This document shows, piece by piece, positions 10,853 through 18,950 of a DNA stretch of 64,000 bases. Source of the stretch: Candidatus Thiothrix sulfatifontis (lineage in GTDB: Bacteria; Pseudomonadota; Gammaproteobacteria; Thiotrichales; Thiotrichaceae); NCBI GenBank assembly GCA_022828425.1, contig CP094685.1:2952046-3016045 (forward strand), given 5' to 3'. The position numbers and the translations under genes were made by a program. The notes beneath the pieces were generated by a model. The model saw only the letters and a list, made by a program, of their open reading frames with translations. It had not been told where the DNA came from and ran no database searches. The first letter of the stretch is position 1. Every line of letters begins with the position of its first letter.

Positions 10853-12317
10853 CGTCGAAATGCTCCTGCGTGTAAAGTGCCTCTACTTGCAAACGAATCG
10901 GAATCCCCACGAATTGCTGTAATTCCGCCAAACTGTCTGATTCTTCATCAAGCAGCAAATCTACCACTTCCTGCGAAGCCAATACCAGCAATTCACGCGC
11001 ATCAAACTGACGCACTGCCCGCAAGATTTCGCGGAAAACTTCGTAGCACACCGTTTCCGCGCTCTTAATAAAACCGTTACCGTTGCAGCAAGGACACGGT
11101 TGACACAACACATGTTCTAAACTTTCGCGGGTACGTTTGCGGGTCATTTCGACCAAACCCAACGGCGACACATCGCAGACGTAAGTTTTGGCGTAATCGC
11201 GTTCCAACGACTTTTCCAGCAATTTCAACACCTGTTGGCGGTGGTCGTGTTGCAGCATGTCGATGAAATCAATAATGATGATGCCGCCCAAATTACGCAG
11301 CCGTAGCTGGCGGGCAATGGTTTGCGCCGCCTCCAGATTGGTGCGAAAAATGGTTTCTTCCAGATTACGGCTGCCGACAAAGCCGCCGGTATTCACATCA
11401 ATCGTGGTCATCGCCTCGGTCTGGTCGATGATCAAATAGCCACCGGATTTGAGCGGTACTTTGCGCTGCAAAGCTTTTTGGATTTCTTCTTCGACGCCAT
11501 GCAAATCAAAAATCGGGCGTTCACCGGGGTAATGCGCGATGACTTCAGCCAAATCAGGAATGTATTTCTGGCTAAACTCAATCACTTTGGTCGCGGTTTC
11601 GCGGGAATCAATCTGCACTTTGCTAATTTTTTCCCCCACCATATCGCGCAATACGCGCAGCACCAAGGGCAAATCGGAATACACCAACGTGGGGGCGGGG
11701 GATTCTGCTGAAGACGTATATATATTGCCCCACAACTTGCACAGGAACTTCATATCGCTGCGCAAATCGTTTTCACTGATGCCTTCCGCAGCGGTGCGCA
11801 CGATGTAACCGTGTTCGCTGCCGAACTCCAGCCGCAGGCGTTCAATCGTTGCCCGCAAGCGTTCGCGCTCCGCCCCTTCCTCAATTTTTCCCGAAACACC
11901 CACACTGTTATTGTCTGGCATCAATACCAAAAAGCGCGACGGAATGGTGACGTGCGTGGTTAAACGTGCCCCTTTCGTGCCCAGTGGGTCTTTGATGACT
12001 TGCACCAATAGCTTTTTGCCCTCGTAAAGCAATTCGCTGATTTGCACCGTGGGGCGTGGAATATTTGTGTCCTGAAACTCTTCCAACGAAGGGTGGGTAA
12101 GGTCGGAGGCATGCAAAAATGCGGATTTTTCCAAACCAATGTCAATGAAAGCCGCCTCCATCCCCGGTAGCACGCGGCTGACTTTGCCTTTATAAATATT
12201 GCCGACAATGCCTTTGCGGGTGGCACGCTCGATTAGCACCTCTTGCAAACAACCGTTTTCGAGTAAGGCAACCCGTGATTCTTGCGGGGTAACGTTGATT
12301 AGTAATTCTGCGCTCAT
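10839..12317 (-). CDS. rng: Ribonuclease G
   Basis: Endoribonuclease of the RNase E/G family, acting in 16S rRNA 5' maturation and mRNA decay. Order of parts: N-terminal S1 domain (VGNIYKGKVSRVLPGMEAAF), 5'-sensor and DNase-I-like catalytic core (YLIIDQTEAMTTIDVNTGGF, where both metal-binding Asp regions are visible), and the zinc-link (CQPCPCCNGNGF). At 492 residues it has no long C-terminal degradosome scaffold, which separates it from RNase E. It follows maf by 26 bp. Confidence 0.95.
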   Translation of the reverse strand: MSAELLINVTPQESRVALLENGCLQEVLIERATRKGIVGNIYKGKVSRVLPGMEAAFIDIGLEKSAFLHASDLTHPSLEEFQDTNIPRPTVQISELLYEGKKLLVQVIKDPLGTKGARLTTHVTIPSRFLVLMPDNNSVGVSGKIEEGAERERLRATIERLRLEFGSEHGYIVRTAAEGISENDLRSDMKFLCKLWGNIYTSSAESPAPTLVYSDLPLVLRVLRDMVGEKISKVQIDSRETATKVIEFSQKYIPDLAEVIAHYPGERPIFDLHGVEEEIQKALQRKVPLKSGGYLIIDQTEAMTTIDVNTGGFVGSRNLEETIFRTNLEAAQTIARQLRLRNLGGIIIIDFIDMLQHDHRQQVLKLLEKSLERDYAKTYVCDVSPLGLVEMTRKRTRESLEHVLCQPCPCCNGNGFIKSAETVCYEVFREILRAVRQFDARELLVLASQEVVDLLLDEESDSLAELQQFVGIPIRLQVEALYTQEHFDVVLL

Positions 12318-12343
12318 GAGCCTGCCTTGGGTAATAGTGATTG

Positions 12344-12925
12344 TTATAAGGTATTGATACCTGCCGTTGCCAGCAGTTGCGCCGTTTCAAACAGCGGCAG
12401 CCCCATCACTCCAGAGTAAGAACCTGCAAGCCTTTCAATGAAAACTGCGCCAAGCCCTTGAATCGCATACGCCCCGGCTTTGTCGTGTGGTTCGCCGCTT
12501 GCCCAGTATGCCAGAATTTCAGAATCGGTGATGGTACGGAACTTAACCACACTGCGGCTTAATGCTACCTGTGTGCCGGTCGCAGTGGTTAAGGCGACGG
12601 CGGTAAGAATTTCGTGCGTTTGCCCCGACATTTGCCGCAGCATCTGTTGTGCGTGGGCAAAGTCGCGCGGTTTCACCAGCAATTCACCGTTAAGAATGCC
12701 TAGCGTATCCGCACCGAGTACCGGCAAGTTCCCTGAGCGAAGTCGAAGGGAAACCGTTTCTGCCTTGAGGATAGCTAAGCGTTCCACCAACGCTTCGGGT
12801 GATTCTCCCAACAACGGGGTTTCATCCACATCCGCCGTTTGCACCACGAACTGAATGCCAATTTGTGCCAGCAATTCGCGCCGACGCGGGGAGGCTGATG
12901 CTAAAACAAGTTGTGGTGCGTGCAT
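12344..12925 (-). CDS. maf: Maf-family nucleotide pyrophosphatase (YhdE-like)
   Basis: Hydrolyses non-canonical or excess nucleotides to monophosphates as a house-cleaning enzyme. Visible motifs: LVLASASPRRRELLAQIG at the N-terminus, DVDETPLLGESPEALVERLA, and GADTLGILNGELLVKPRD. The SPRRREL form suggests the dTTP/UTP-type group; that is inference. One copy of the CTTCGACTTCGCTCAG repeat is read in frame (LRLRSGNLP, 12731-12750), just before the catalytic GADT block. Maf starts directly on the rlmH stop (TAA then ATG). Length 193 residues. Confidence 0.92.
   Translation of the reverse strand: MHAPQLVLASASPRRRELLAQIGIQFVVQTADVDETPLLGESPEALVERLAILKAETVSLRLRSGNLPVLGADTLGILNGELLVKPRDFAHAQQMLRQMSGQTHEILTAVALTTATGTQVALSRSVVKFRTITDSEILAYWASGEPHDKAGAYAIQGLGAVFIERLAGSYSGVMGLPLFETAQLLATAGINTL
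12731..12750. repeat. Short palindromic repeat (family A) inside maf
   Basis: CCCTTCGACTTCGCTCAGGG on the gene strand, a near palindrome. The same core CTTCGACTnCGCTCAG recurs downstream of xisI and inside recB, lpdA and aceF in this window. Here it is translated within maf without breaking the frame. Confidence 0.85.
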
Positions 12926-13399
12926 TTAATCCCCGCGATGGTAAGGGTGGTTGGTCAAAATGCTCCAAGCGCGAAACAGTTGCTCGGCTACCACGATCCG
13001 TACCAGCGGATGCGGGAACGTTAACGGCGACAGCGACCAACTTTGCTCTGCACGTTGCAAACACGCAGGCGACAAACCTTCGGGGCCGCCAACCAGCAAG
13101 CTAACATCGCGCCCGGACATCATCCAGCTATCGAGTTGCTGCGCAAGTTGTTCGGTTGACCACGGCTTGCCTTTCACATCGAGCGTGATCACAAGATTGC
13201 CATCGGGAATCGCTGCCAGCAACTTTTCACCTTCACTCTGCCGAATGCGGTTCAAATCGCTGTTTTTGGTGCGTTTCTCGGCGGCAATTTCGCGAATCAG
13301 TAACTGGCATTGCGGCGGCATTCGCCCCGCGTATTCCTCCGTGCCCGTGTTGACCCACCCCGGCATTTTCGTGCCGATGGCTAACAGGTGAATCCGCAC
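12926..13399 (-). CDS. rlmH: 23S rRNA (pseudouridine-1915-N3)-methyltransferase RlmH
   Basis: SPOUT-class methyltransferase that modifies Psi1915 in helix 69 of 23S rRNA. The product (157 residues) starts [16 protein letters not shown] and shows [20 protein letters not shown], the knot glycine motif [10 protein letters not shown] and the C-terminal [20 protein letters not shown]. The start codon is GTG at 13397-13399, directly after the rsfS stop, so the genes are coupled. Confidence 0.96.
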   Translation of the reverse strand: MRIHLLAIGTKMPGWVNTGTEEYAGRMPPQCQLLIREIAAEKRTKNSDLNRIRQSEGEKLLAAIPDGNLVITLDVKGKPWSTEQLAQQLDSWMMSGRDVSLLVGGPEGLSPACLQRAEQSWSLSPLTFPHPLVRIVVAEQLFRAWSILTNHPYHRGD

Positions 13400-13786
13400 T
13401 TAGTCGTTATCGTGATCAGACGCAGCGGCATCGAGCATACCGGGGCGGAATTGCGGCAAACCTTCGCCGACTTCCCAGAGTTTTTCCAGATTGTAGTAGT
13501 CGCGCGTGCTGGCCAGCATGACGTGTAGGATAATGTCATTGAGGTCAAGCAATACCCAGTCGGATTGCGCGTCACCTTCAATACCCAATGGCTGTACACC
13601 GGCTTCTTTCACCGCTAATTCAACCGCATCCGCCAGGGATTTAACGTGCCGGTTGGAGTTGCCGGTCACGATTACCATCATATCGGTGATGGACGATTTG
13701 CCGCGCACATCAATCGTCTTGATGTCTTGACCTTTCATATCGTCCAGTGTGGTCACTACTAATTGCTTAAGTGTTTCGAGTTCCAT
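13400..13786 (-). CDS. rsfS: Ribosome silencing factor RsfS
   Basis: Binds ribosomal protein L14 and blocks subunit joining in stationary phase. The 128-residue product has the whole signature: DDMKGQDIKTIDVRGKSSIT, VTGNSNRHVKSLADAVE, GDAQSDWVLLDLNDIILHVM and YYNLEKLW. It sits between nadD (3 bp away) and rlmH (no spacer), the standard nadD-rsfS-rlmH order. Confidence 0.96.
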   Translation of the reverse strand: MELETLKQLVVTTLDDMKGQDIKTIDVRGKSSITDMMVIVTGNSNRHVKSLADAVELAVKEAGVQPLGIEGDAQSDWVLLDLNDIILHVMLASTRDYYNLEKLWEVGEGLPQFRPGMLDAAASDHDND

Positions 13787-13789
13787 TAA

Positions 13790-14410
13790 TTATTCACAGT
13801 AAAGTTGATGTCGTTGAATATAGTCCAGAACGCTGTCTGGTAGTAAATATCGGGGGCTTTTACCCTGTTTCAATAGCATACGCAGATGGGTGGCAGAAAT
13901 ATCGAGAGCGGTGACGCTTAAGAGGTAAATCCTGCCTGCGGGTGTGGCGCGTAAATCATCGGGGTTTGTGCTGAGGAAAGGTTCATACCAACCGTTAGGG
14001 GGCAGACTATACCTTGGACGGTGCACCACGACCAGATGCGCGAGTGCTAAAATTTCATCCCAACGGTGCCAACGCTCAAAATGCAGGAAGGCATCGAAGC
14101 CCAAGGTGAACAGCAGCGGGCGTTCGCTACCGACTTCAGCGCGGAAGGTTTGCAGCGTGTCGAAGCTGTAGGAATGCCCGTCACGGCGCAGTTCACGGTC
14201 ATCGGCGTGTAAACGCGGTTCGCTGGCAATCGCCGTTTGCAGCATTGCCAACCGTTGTGCTGGCGTGGCAATGGGTTGCGGGCGGTGCGGCGGTTGCTTG
14301 CCCGGAATTAAGCGCATGTCGCTAATGCCGAAGTGTTCCGCGACTTCGAGCGCCGTGCGTAAATGCGCGTGGTGGATGGGGTCGAAGGTGCCGCCGAGGA
14401 TGCCGATCAT
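13790..14410 (-). CDS. nadD: Nicotinate-nucleotide adenylyltransferase
   Basis: Adenylates nicotinate mononucleotide in NAD synthesis. The nucleotidyltransferase motif is clear at the N-terminus (MIGILGGTFDPIHHAHLRTA, including the HxGH-like HHAH), and ISATHLRMLLKQGKSPRYLLPDSV closes the protein with the ISxT substrate loop. 206 residues, normal length. Its ATG follows the stop of the upstream ATPase gene immediately (TAA then ATG). Confidence 0.95.
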   Translation of the reverse strand: MIGILGGTFDPIHHAHLRTALEVAEHFGISDMRLIPGKQPPHRPQPIATPAQRLAMLQTAIASEPRLHADDRELRRDGHSYSFDTLQTFRAEVGSERPLLFTLGFDAFLHFERWHRWDEILALAHLVVVHRPRYSLPPNGWYEPFLSTNPDDLRATPAGRIYLLSVTALDISATHLRMLLKQGKSPRYLLPDSVLDYIQRHQLYCE

Positions 14411-15634
14411 TTATACATACCCAAACGGAATATTGATCAGCTTCTCGTCGATCAAACCAAGGCGATCGTTGTTACTGATAACAATGCCGTAAGGACATTG
14501 GTATTCCTCCATAAAATTGCGGATACCTGTCAAATCACGCAAAGTCACGGTCTGTTTGTATTTGATTTCAATGGGCAACAACCCGAATTCACCTTCCAAC
14601 ACCAAATCGACCTCTGCACCAGCGGCGGTGCGGTAATGGTAATAATCGAAAATCACCCCTTGGGCATTGAGTCCTCTGATCACATTTTCGATCACCATCA
14701 CCTCCCACGAATGCCCCATGTGTGGATGCGCCAACAAATCCGGCTGCGTATACAAATGCAAAAAATGGTGCAACAAACCCGAATCCCGCAAATAACCCTT
14801 GGGGTGTTTGACAATGCGCTTGGCAGCATTCTTTTCATAGGGTGGAATATGCCGCCAGATAAATGTGCCGTGGGCAATTCTGAAATAGTCGCGCACCGTG
14901 GGCGCGGATAGACCTAACGTCCGCGCTACATCCGAGTAATTGATGATTGTCCCCGATAATTGCGCCAGCATTTGCAGGAATAGCTGGTATTTTTCGCGCT
15001 GCAAATTGGGGAATAGGCGCAAAATATCGCGTTCGAGGTAGGTTTTCACATAATTCTGCATCCACAGCTTGTGAAAACGGGGATTATTTTTCAGCCAGAC
15101 TTCAGGATAACCGCCGCGTAACCAGTAATCATGGTGCTGCTGCAAATCGGTCGCGCTGGGTATGAGGCTAGAAAAATCGGACAGCAAATGCCGCGATTGG
15201 ATCAGCTCATACAAACCTGATAGCGGCTGCGCGAACGCTTCGCTCATGCTGAAGGGGGCAACTTCCACCAGCGCAACACGACCCGCCAGACTTTCGGAGA
15301 TGGCTTGCATGAGGTTGGGCGAACTCGAACCTGTGATTAGGAAACGTCCGTTGGTGTTGCGGTCAGCATCAATTGCCACGCGCAAGGCTGGGAATGCGGC
15401 GGGTAGCAATTGTGCTTCATCTAAGGCAACTTGTTTGGGATGCAGGCGGAAAAATAGATCGGGGTCACGCGCCACGACATCGTAATCGCTGCCCATTTCT
15501 AGGTCATAGCGTTGCCATTGTTGAGGTAGGTCACGCAGCGTGGTGGTTTTACCTGATTGGCGTACACCGGTTAGTGCCACGCATGGAAACAGGGTGAGTA
15601 GCTCTTCGATAAAGGGGGTGAAGTGTCGTTTCAT
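14411..15634 (-). CDS. AAA-family ATPase with C-terminal DUF4143 domain
   Basis: A 407-residue protein of the widespread AAA_14/DUF4143 group, whose role is not settled. Visible parts: Walker A in VALTGVRQSGKTTTLRDL, Walker B in QVALDEAQLLP, sensor-like FLITGSSSPNLMQ. The C-terminal DUF4143 half holds a winged-helix stretch (NYSDVARTLGLSAPTVRDYF) and a nuclease-like fold end (GAEVDLVLEGEFGLLPIEIKY). Such genes often occur in accessory DNA, yet here it heads the nadD cluster. An 18-bp inverted repeat straddles its start codon and may be its operator. Confidence 0.88.
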   Translation of the reverse strand: MKRHFTPFIEELLTLFPCVALTGVRQSGKTTTLRDLPQQWQRYDLEMGSDYDVVARDPDLFFRLHPKQVALDEAQLLPAAFPALRVAIDADRNTNGRFLITGSSSPNLMQAISESLAGRVALVEVAPFSMSEAFAQPLSGLYELIQSRHLLSDFSSLIPSATDLQQHHDYWLRGGYPEVWLKNNPRFHKLWMQNYVKTYLERDILRLFPNLQREKYQLFLQMLAQLSGTIINYSDVARTLGLSAPTVRDYFRIAHGTFIWRHIPPYEKNAAKRIVKHPKGYLRDSGLLHHFLHLYTQPDLLAHPHMGHSWEVMVIENVIRGLNAQGVIFDYYHYRTAAGAEVDLVLEGEFGLLPIEIKYKQTVTLRDLTGIRNFMEEYQCPYGIVISNNDRLGLIDEKLINIPFGYV

Positions 15635-15679
15635 GCCTTGTAATTTAAAAGACTGGGTTTCAAATTACAAGGTATGAAA
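15629..15679. promoter_or_regulatory. Inverted repeat across the DUF4143 ATPase start codon
   Basis: Left arm TTTCATGCCTTGTAATTT (15629-15646) and right arm AAATTACAAGGTATGAAA (15662-15679) match at 17 of 18 positions across a 15-bp spacer. The start codon of the leftward ATPase lies in the left arm. It could be an operator or an mRNA hairpin that hides the start; a remnant of a mobile miniature element is the alternative. Confidence 0.65.
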
Positions 15680-15765
15680 TGGCTTATGTAACGAATTGAT
15701 CTTGTTCACGGTTGCAAAAGGGTGCTAGGCTGAACTCTATTGTTCCTACAAAGAAGGAGAACATT

Positions 15766-16140
15766 ATGCAAGTCGTTAATATTCGTCAACTGAAGACCAA
15801 TCCGTCAGTGGCTTTGCGGGAAGCCAAGAACGGTCTAGTCATGGTCACGAACCGCGATAAGCCGGACACTTTACTGGTCAGCATGGAACAGCTTGCGGGT
15901 ATTCCCAACCTTGATCAGGTTAAGTTGGTGCTAGGGGTCGCATTGTTCCGCGATAAACTCCTGTCTGTCTCGGCAGCAGCAAAAGTAGCGGGTAAGTCAC
16001 TTGCCGAAATGCTGACATTGCTCTCCAACATGGGCATACCTGTTGTGGATTATTCGGTAGAAGAAGCTGAAGCCGAAGCTATTATGGTTGAAACGCTCGT
16101 GCGGGAACATCAAGCAAAAACGGCACGGCAGGCGGCATGA
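15766..16140 (+). CDS. Antitoxin: Phd-like N-terminus fused to UPF0175
   Basis: Likely antitoxin of the PIN-toxin gene that it overlaps by 4 bp (ATGA). The first 40 residues (MQVVNIRQLKTNPSVALREA, then GLVMVTNRDKPDTLLVSMEQ) look like the DNA-binding start of Phd/YefM antitoxins. The middle (LFRDKLLSVSAAAKVAGKSL, then AEMLTLLSNMGIPVVDYSVE) is the UPF0175 domain. ATG at 15766 has AAGGAG 6 bp upstream; an in-frame TTG at 15712 has none. 124 residues. Pairing of UPF0175 with a DUF3368 PIN protein is a known arrangement. Confidence 0.82.
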   Translation: MQVVNIRQLKTNPSVALREAKNGLVMVTNRDKPDTLLVSMEQLAGIPNLDQVKLVLGVALFRDKLLSVSAAAKVAGKSLAEMLTLLSNMGIPVVDYSVEEAEAEAIMVETLVREHQAKTARQAA

Positions 16141-16646
16141 AGGCTGTTGTTGTCATTGCCGACGCGGGGCCGTTGATCGCACTGGCGCGGATTGGGCATC
16201 TTCACCTGTTGCGTGAAATCTTTAGCGACGTGCTGATCACCGCAACCGTCCAGCAAGAAGTGTTGTTGGGCGGGGATTTTGCGGATTCGGCACTGCTTGA
16301 AGATGCCCTTCATGAAGGATGGCTACAGGTCAGGGCTTCACCCAGTACGATGGCGAGTACCGAACTGGAATGGCTTGATCCGGGGGAAAGAAGCTCCATT
16401 CTGTTAGCCTTGGATTTCCAGCATAATGGACAAACAACCCGTCTGGTCATGGATGAAGCAAAAGGTCGGGCGGCAGCCAGAAGCCTGTCACTGGAACTCA
16501 TTGGCAGTGCAGGCATTATTGCAACCGCAACGCGCTTGGGGATGATCCAACAGGCACGTCCCTTATTGGAATCCCTACGCGCATCGGGTTATTACTTATC
16601 CCAAACCGTGATAGATGCCGCGTTAAAGGCGGCAGGTGAAAGTTGA
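16137..16646 (+). CDS. PIN-domain toxin, DUF3368 family
   Basis: Putative RNase toxin, 169 residues. The first PIN acidic residue is in VIADAGPLIALARIGHL and a later acidic cluster in WLDPGERSSILLALD and LVMDEAKGRAAARSL, as expected for DUF3368. It overlaps the UPF0175 antitoxin start-to-stop. Its 3' end overlaps by 24 bp the end of the convergent DUF1778 gene. Cellular target unknown. Confidence 0.85.
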   Translation: MKAVVVIADAGPLIALARIGHLHLLREIFSDVLITATVQQEVLLGGDFADSALLEDALHEGWLQVRASPSTMASTELEWLDPGERSSILLALDFQHNGQTTRLVMDEAKGRAAARSLSLELIGSAGIIATATRLGMIQQARPLLESLRASGYYLSQTVIDAALKAAGES

Positions 16647-16913
16647 GGATTGGGTAGCTTTAAACTTGCTCATGGCTTTTTGTAACGTCGCGTTTGGCGG
16701 CGCATCATCATCGAGAATCTGCGCAAACCGTTCCCAATCTCTCTGAGATAACAGGATTTGCTCCTGCCCTTTCAAGACTTCTTGCACCATGCGCTGGGCT
16801 GCTTCCAACAGAAAATTACTTAACGACAAGCCACGGAAAGAAGCGGTTCGCGTTAACAGGCTTTTAGTTTCTGCGTTGGTGCGTAGATTGATGCGTTCTG
16901 ATAGTGCCGACAT
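16623..16913 (-). CDS. DUF1778 (TacA-type) ribbon-helix-helix antitoxin, no toxin beside it
   Basis: The product SERINLRTNAETKSLLTRTAS, followed by GLSLSNFLLEAAQRMVQ, is the ribbon-helix-helix start of DUF1778 antitoxins, and the C-terminal tail would neutralise a GNAT acetyltransferase toxin. In complete tacAT pairs the toxin follows within a few bases. Here the downstream space is occupied by the convergent DUF3368 gene, and no GNAT frame is present. Probably a solitary antitoxin or remnant. The ATG at 16913 is preferred over one two codons upstream. Confidence 0.8.
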   Translation of the reverse strand: MSALSERINLRTNAETKSLLTRTASFRGLSLSNFLLEAAQRMVQEVLKGQEQILLSQRDWERFAQILDDDAPPNATLQKAMSKFKATQSSTFTCRL

Positions 16914-17003
16914 AATCATAGGATCCTGTACTTACCTTGTGAGTGCAGTTTTTCATATTGTACAAGCATTGCCTAGCTGATTTTTGGGTGACAGGAGCTA
17001 TGT

Positions 17004-18950
17004 TCATGCTTGGCAATAATGTGCCTTAATTTTTTCAACCATATTCTTTTGGTGTTGCTCAATTTCTATTTCAGTCCAATTATTATTTTCATGTAAAATA
17101 TAGTAAGATTTTAATGCGTCATACGAATTATTTTTGTTTTTAAACATACTTCTTTTTTCATCCACCGATTTATTACTATATTCAGAGTTCTGAGAAACAC
17201 TTAACAATACCAAATTACCAAAACTGTGTAAAAATCTATCGTCTATTCTGGGATTCTTAATAATATTTTCTGGATTTTGCGGATAGACATGCTCAATAGA
17301 ATTTCTCGATACTATTCTATAATTTTCAAATTCATTTGTTTTCGGAAATGTCCAGCTTTTCCACAAAATATATTCTAATTTCTGAAACCAATAATGTTGA
17401 AATTTAGTTCCATACTCTGATCTTAAATACTCATCATAATTAAAGTTCGTATCAACAACAGAATCAATTAATTGCAATGAAGCCGATTTAGCAGTAATCG
17501 TTTTGCATAATGAAAAATCGTTATCAATTTTCTCTAATCGACTTAGATGAATATCTGAAGTTGCATCAAAATCATTATGATTGCCTAGTAAATAACCAAG
17601 ATATGTAGTAAGCCAGAACTGACGCAAATAATCGCCGGTAAAGTAAAGAACACTTTGCAACATGAGCATACTGGACTTAGCATACTTAGTTCTTGTATAC
17701 TTATCAGAACTTTTATTAATATTTATTAACTCTAATTGTTCTATTTTTGTATCTACGTCACTTATCCATTTTATGACATATTTATCAAACAAATATCGTA
17801 CTTTCCATAATAGCAGAATAAAACGTTTTATTTCATCAGCGCTATTTCTAGCCTCTAATGATTTAAATATTTCGATCAAACGTTTTATATGGAAAGTTCC
17901 TTCAAAATCAGGCAATCCTTCATTTTTCAAGTGAAGCCGATAAGTATGTAATAACAATTGTCCAAAATTAATTATCGAACGACAATAAATCTCTTCAGAT
18001 TCTCTTTTTTCGTCATCACTTTCAATGTAATCCTCAATTATTTCCGATGCTATATCATCTATAATAAATACATTATTTGATTCATTTGCCACTTCAGCTT
18101 CAATGTTACCATCTTCATAACAAAACACATTTTTATGGAATTCATTGTATTTGCATAAATCGATTTCAAACCACTTAGTTTTCGGAAAAGCATGTAGAAC
18201 GTTTCGCTCGAAAAAATTATTCATGTTTTCACATAATTCCCAGATCTTACCATATAATACTTTATCATCAATACGTCTCAATAAATTTGATTTGACTATA
18301 TCTGTTTGCTCCAACTGAACACCAGCACTATTTATTGTTGAAAAGAGTTTATTTAAATCCGTTTTTTCAGGAGTTGTATTTTTAATAAATCGAATTTTTG
18401 AGTATATATAATCACCAAAAGACTTAAGCTCATCATCGGGTACTACGTCTATAATAGCATTAATAACAACTATTGCCTTAGAAATATTTTTCAAATATGG
18501 ATGTTTCTCTATTTCACCACTTTGGATAATTTTTATTACTTCACTTTTGTCTTTTTCTAATAAGTGTTTAAAATAACTCTCAATTTCTGTCCTAATTTCA
18601 AACCCAATTTTTAAAGACTCATCACTATTCCTAAGAAACTTTTCTAAATTAGAACTCTTACTCCTTCTTGAAAAGACAAATGCTGTCAACCATAAAGTAG
18701 TAAATCGTTGCTGTCCGTCAATTAACTCAGCCACCAATTGATTATCTTTTATTGATTCTTTTGTTAAAATAGTTCCAATATAATAATCTCCATCACTATT
18801 ATACTGAAATGACTTGTAAAAATCTTCTAAAAGTTTTTTAATTTGTTCATCACCCCATACATAAGGGCGTTGATAGGTTGGAATAAAAAATTTAATTTTT
18901 TGCAGGATTTCAAGATTAACAACTGATGTGCTAAATATCTTATTAGACAT
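17004..18950 (-). CDS. DUF262-DUF1524 protein, GmrSD-like putative nuclease
   Basis: 648 residues, AT-rich. The N-terminal DUF262 (ParB/Srx-like NTPase fold) shows IPTYQRPYVWGDEQIKKLLEDF and the signature LIDGQQRFTTLWLTAF. The C-terminal DUF1524 HNH-type nuclease shows NSIEHVYPQNPE and FGNLVLLSVSQNSEYSNKS. The same two domains make up GmrS and GmrD, the type IV restriction enzyme for modified phage DNA, so a defence role is likely but inferred. Its present start codon (18948-18950) is supplied by the end of an IS element inserted between this gene and its upstream partner; the original start was a coupled ATG giving MKNNKIF instead of MSNKIF. Confidence 0.85.
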   Translation of the reverse strand: MSNKIFSTSVVNLEILQKIKFFIPTYQRPYVWGDEQIKKLLEDFYKSFQYNSDGDYYIGTILTKESIKDNQLVAELIDGQQRFTTLWLTAFVFSRRSKSSNLEKFLRNSDESLKIGFEIRTEIESYFKHLLEKDKSEVIKIIQSGEIEKHPYLKNISKAIVVINAIIDVVPDDELKSFGDYIYSKIRFIKNTTPEKTDLNKLFSTINSAGVQLEQTDIVKSNLLRRIDDKVLYGKIWELCENMNNFFERNVLHAFPKTKWFEIDLCKYNEFHKNVFCYEDGNIEAEVANESNNVFIIDDIASEIIEDYIESDDEKRESEEIYCRSIINFGQLLLHTYRLHLKNEGLPDFEGTFHIKRLIEIFKSLEARNSADEIKRFILLLWKVRYLFDKYVIKWISDVDTKIEQLELININKSSDKYTRTKYAKSSMLMLQSVLYFTGDYLRQFWLTTYLGYLLGNHNDFDATSDIHLSRLEKIDNDFSLCKTITAKSASLQLIDSVVDTNFNYDEYLRSEYGTKFQHYWFQKLEYILWKSWTFPKTNEFENYRIVSRNSIEHVYPQNPENIIKNPRIDDRFLHSFGNLVLLSVSQNSEYSNKSVDEKRSMFKNKNNSYDALKSYYILHENNNWTEIEIEQHQKNMVEKIKAHYCQA

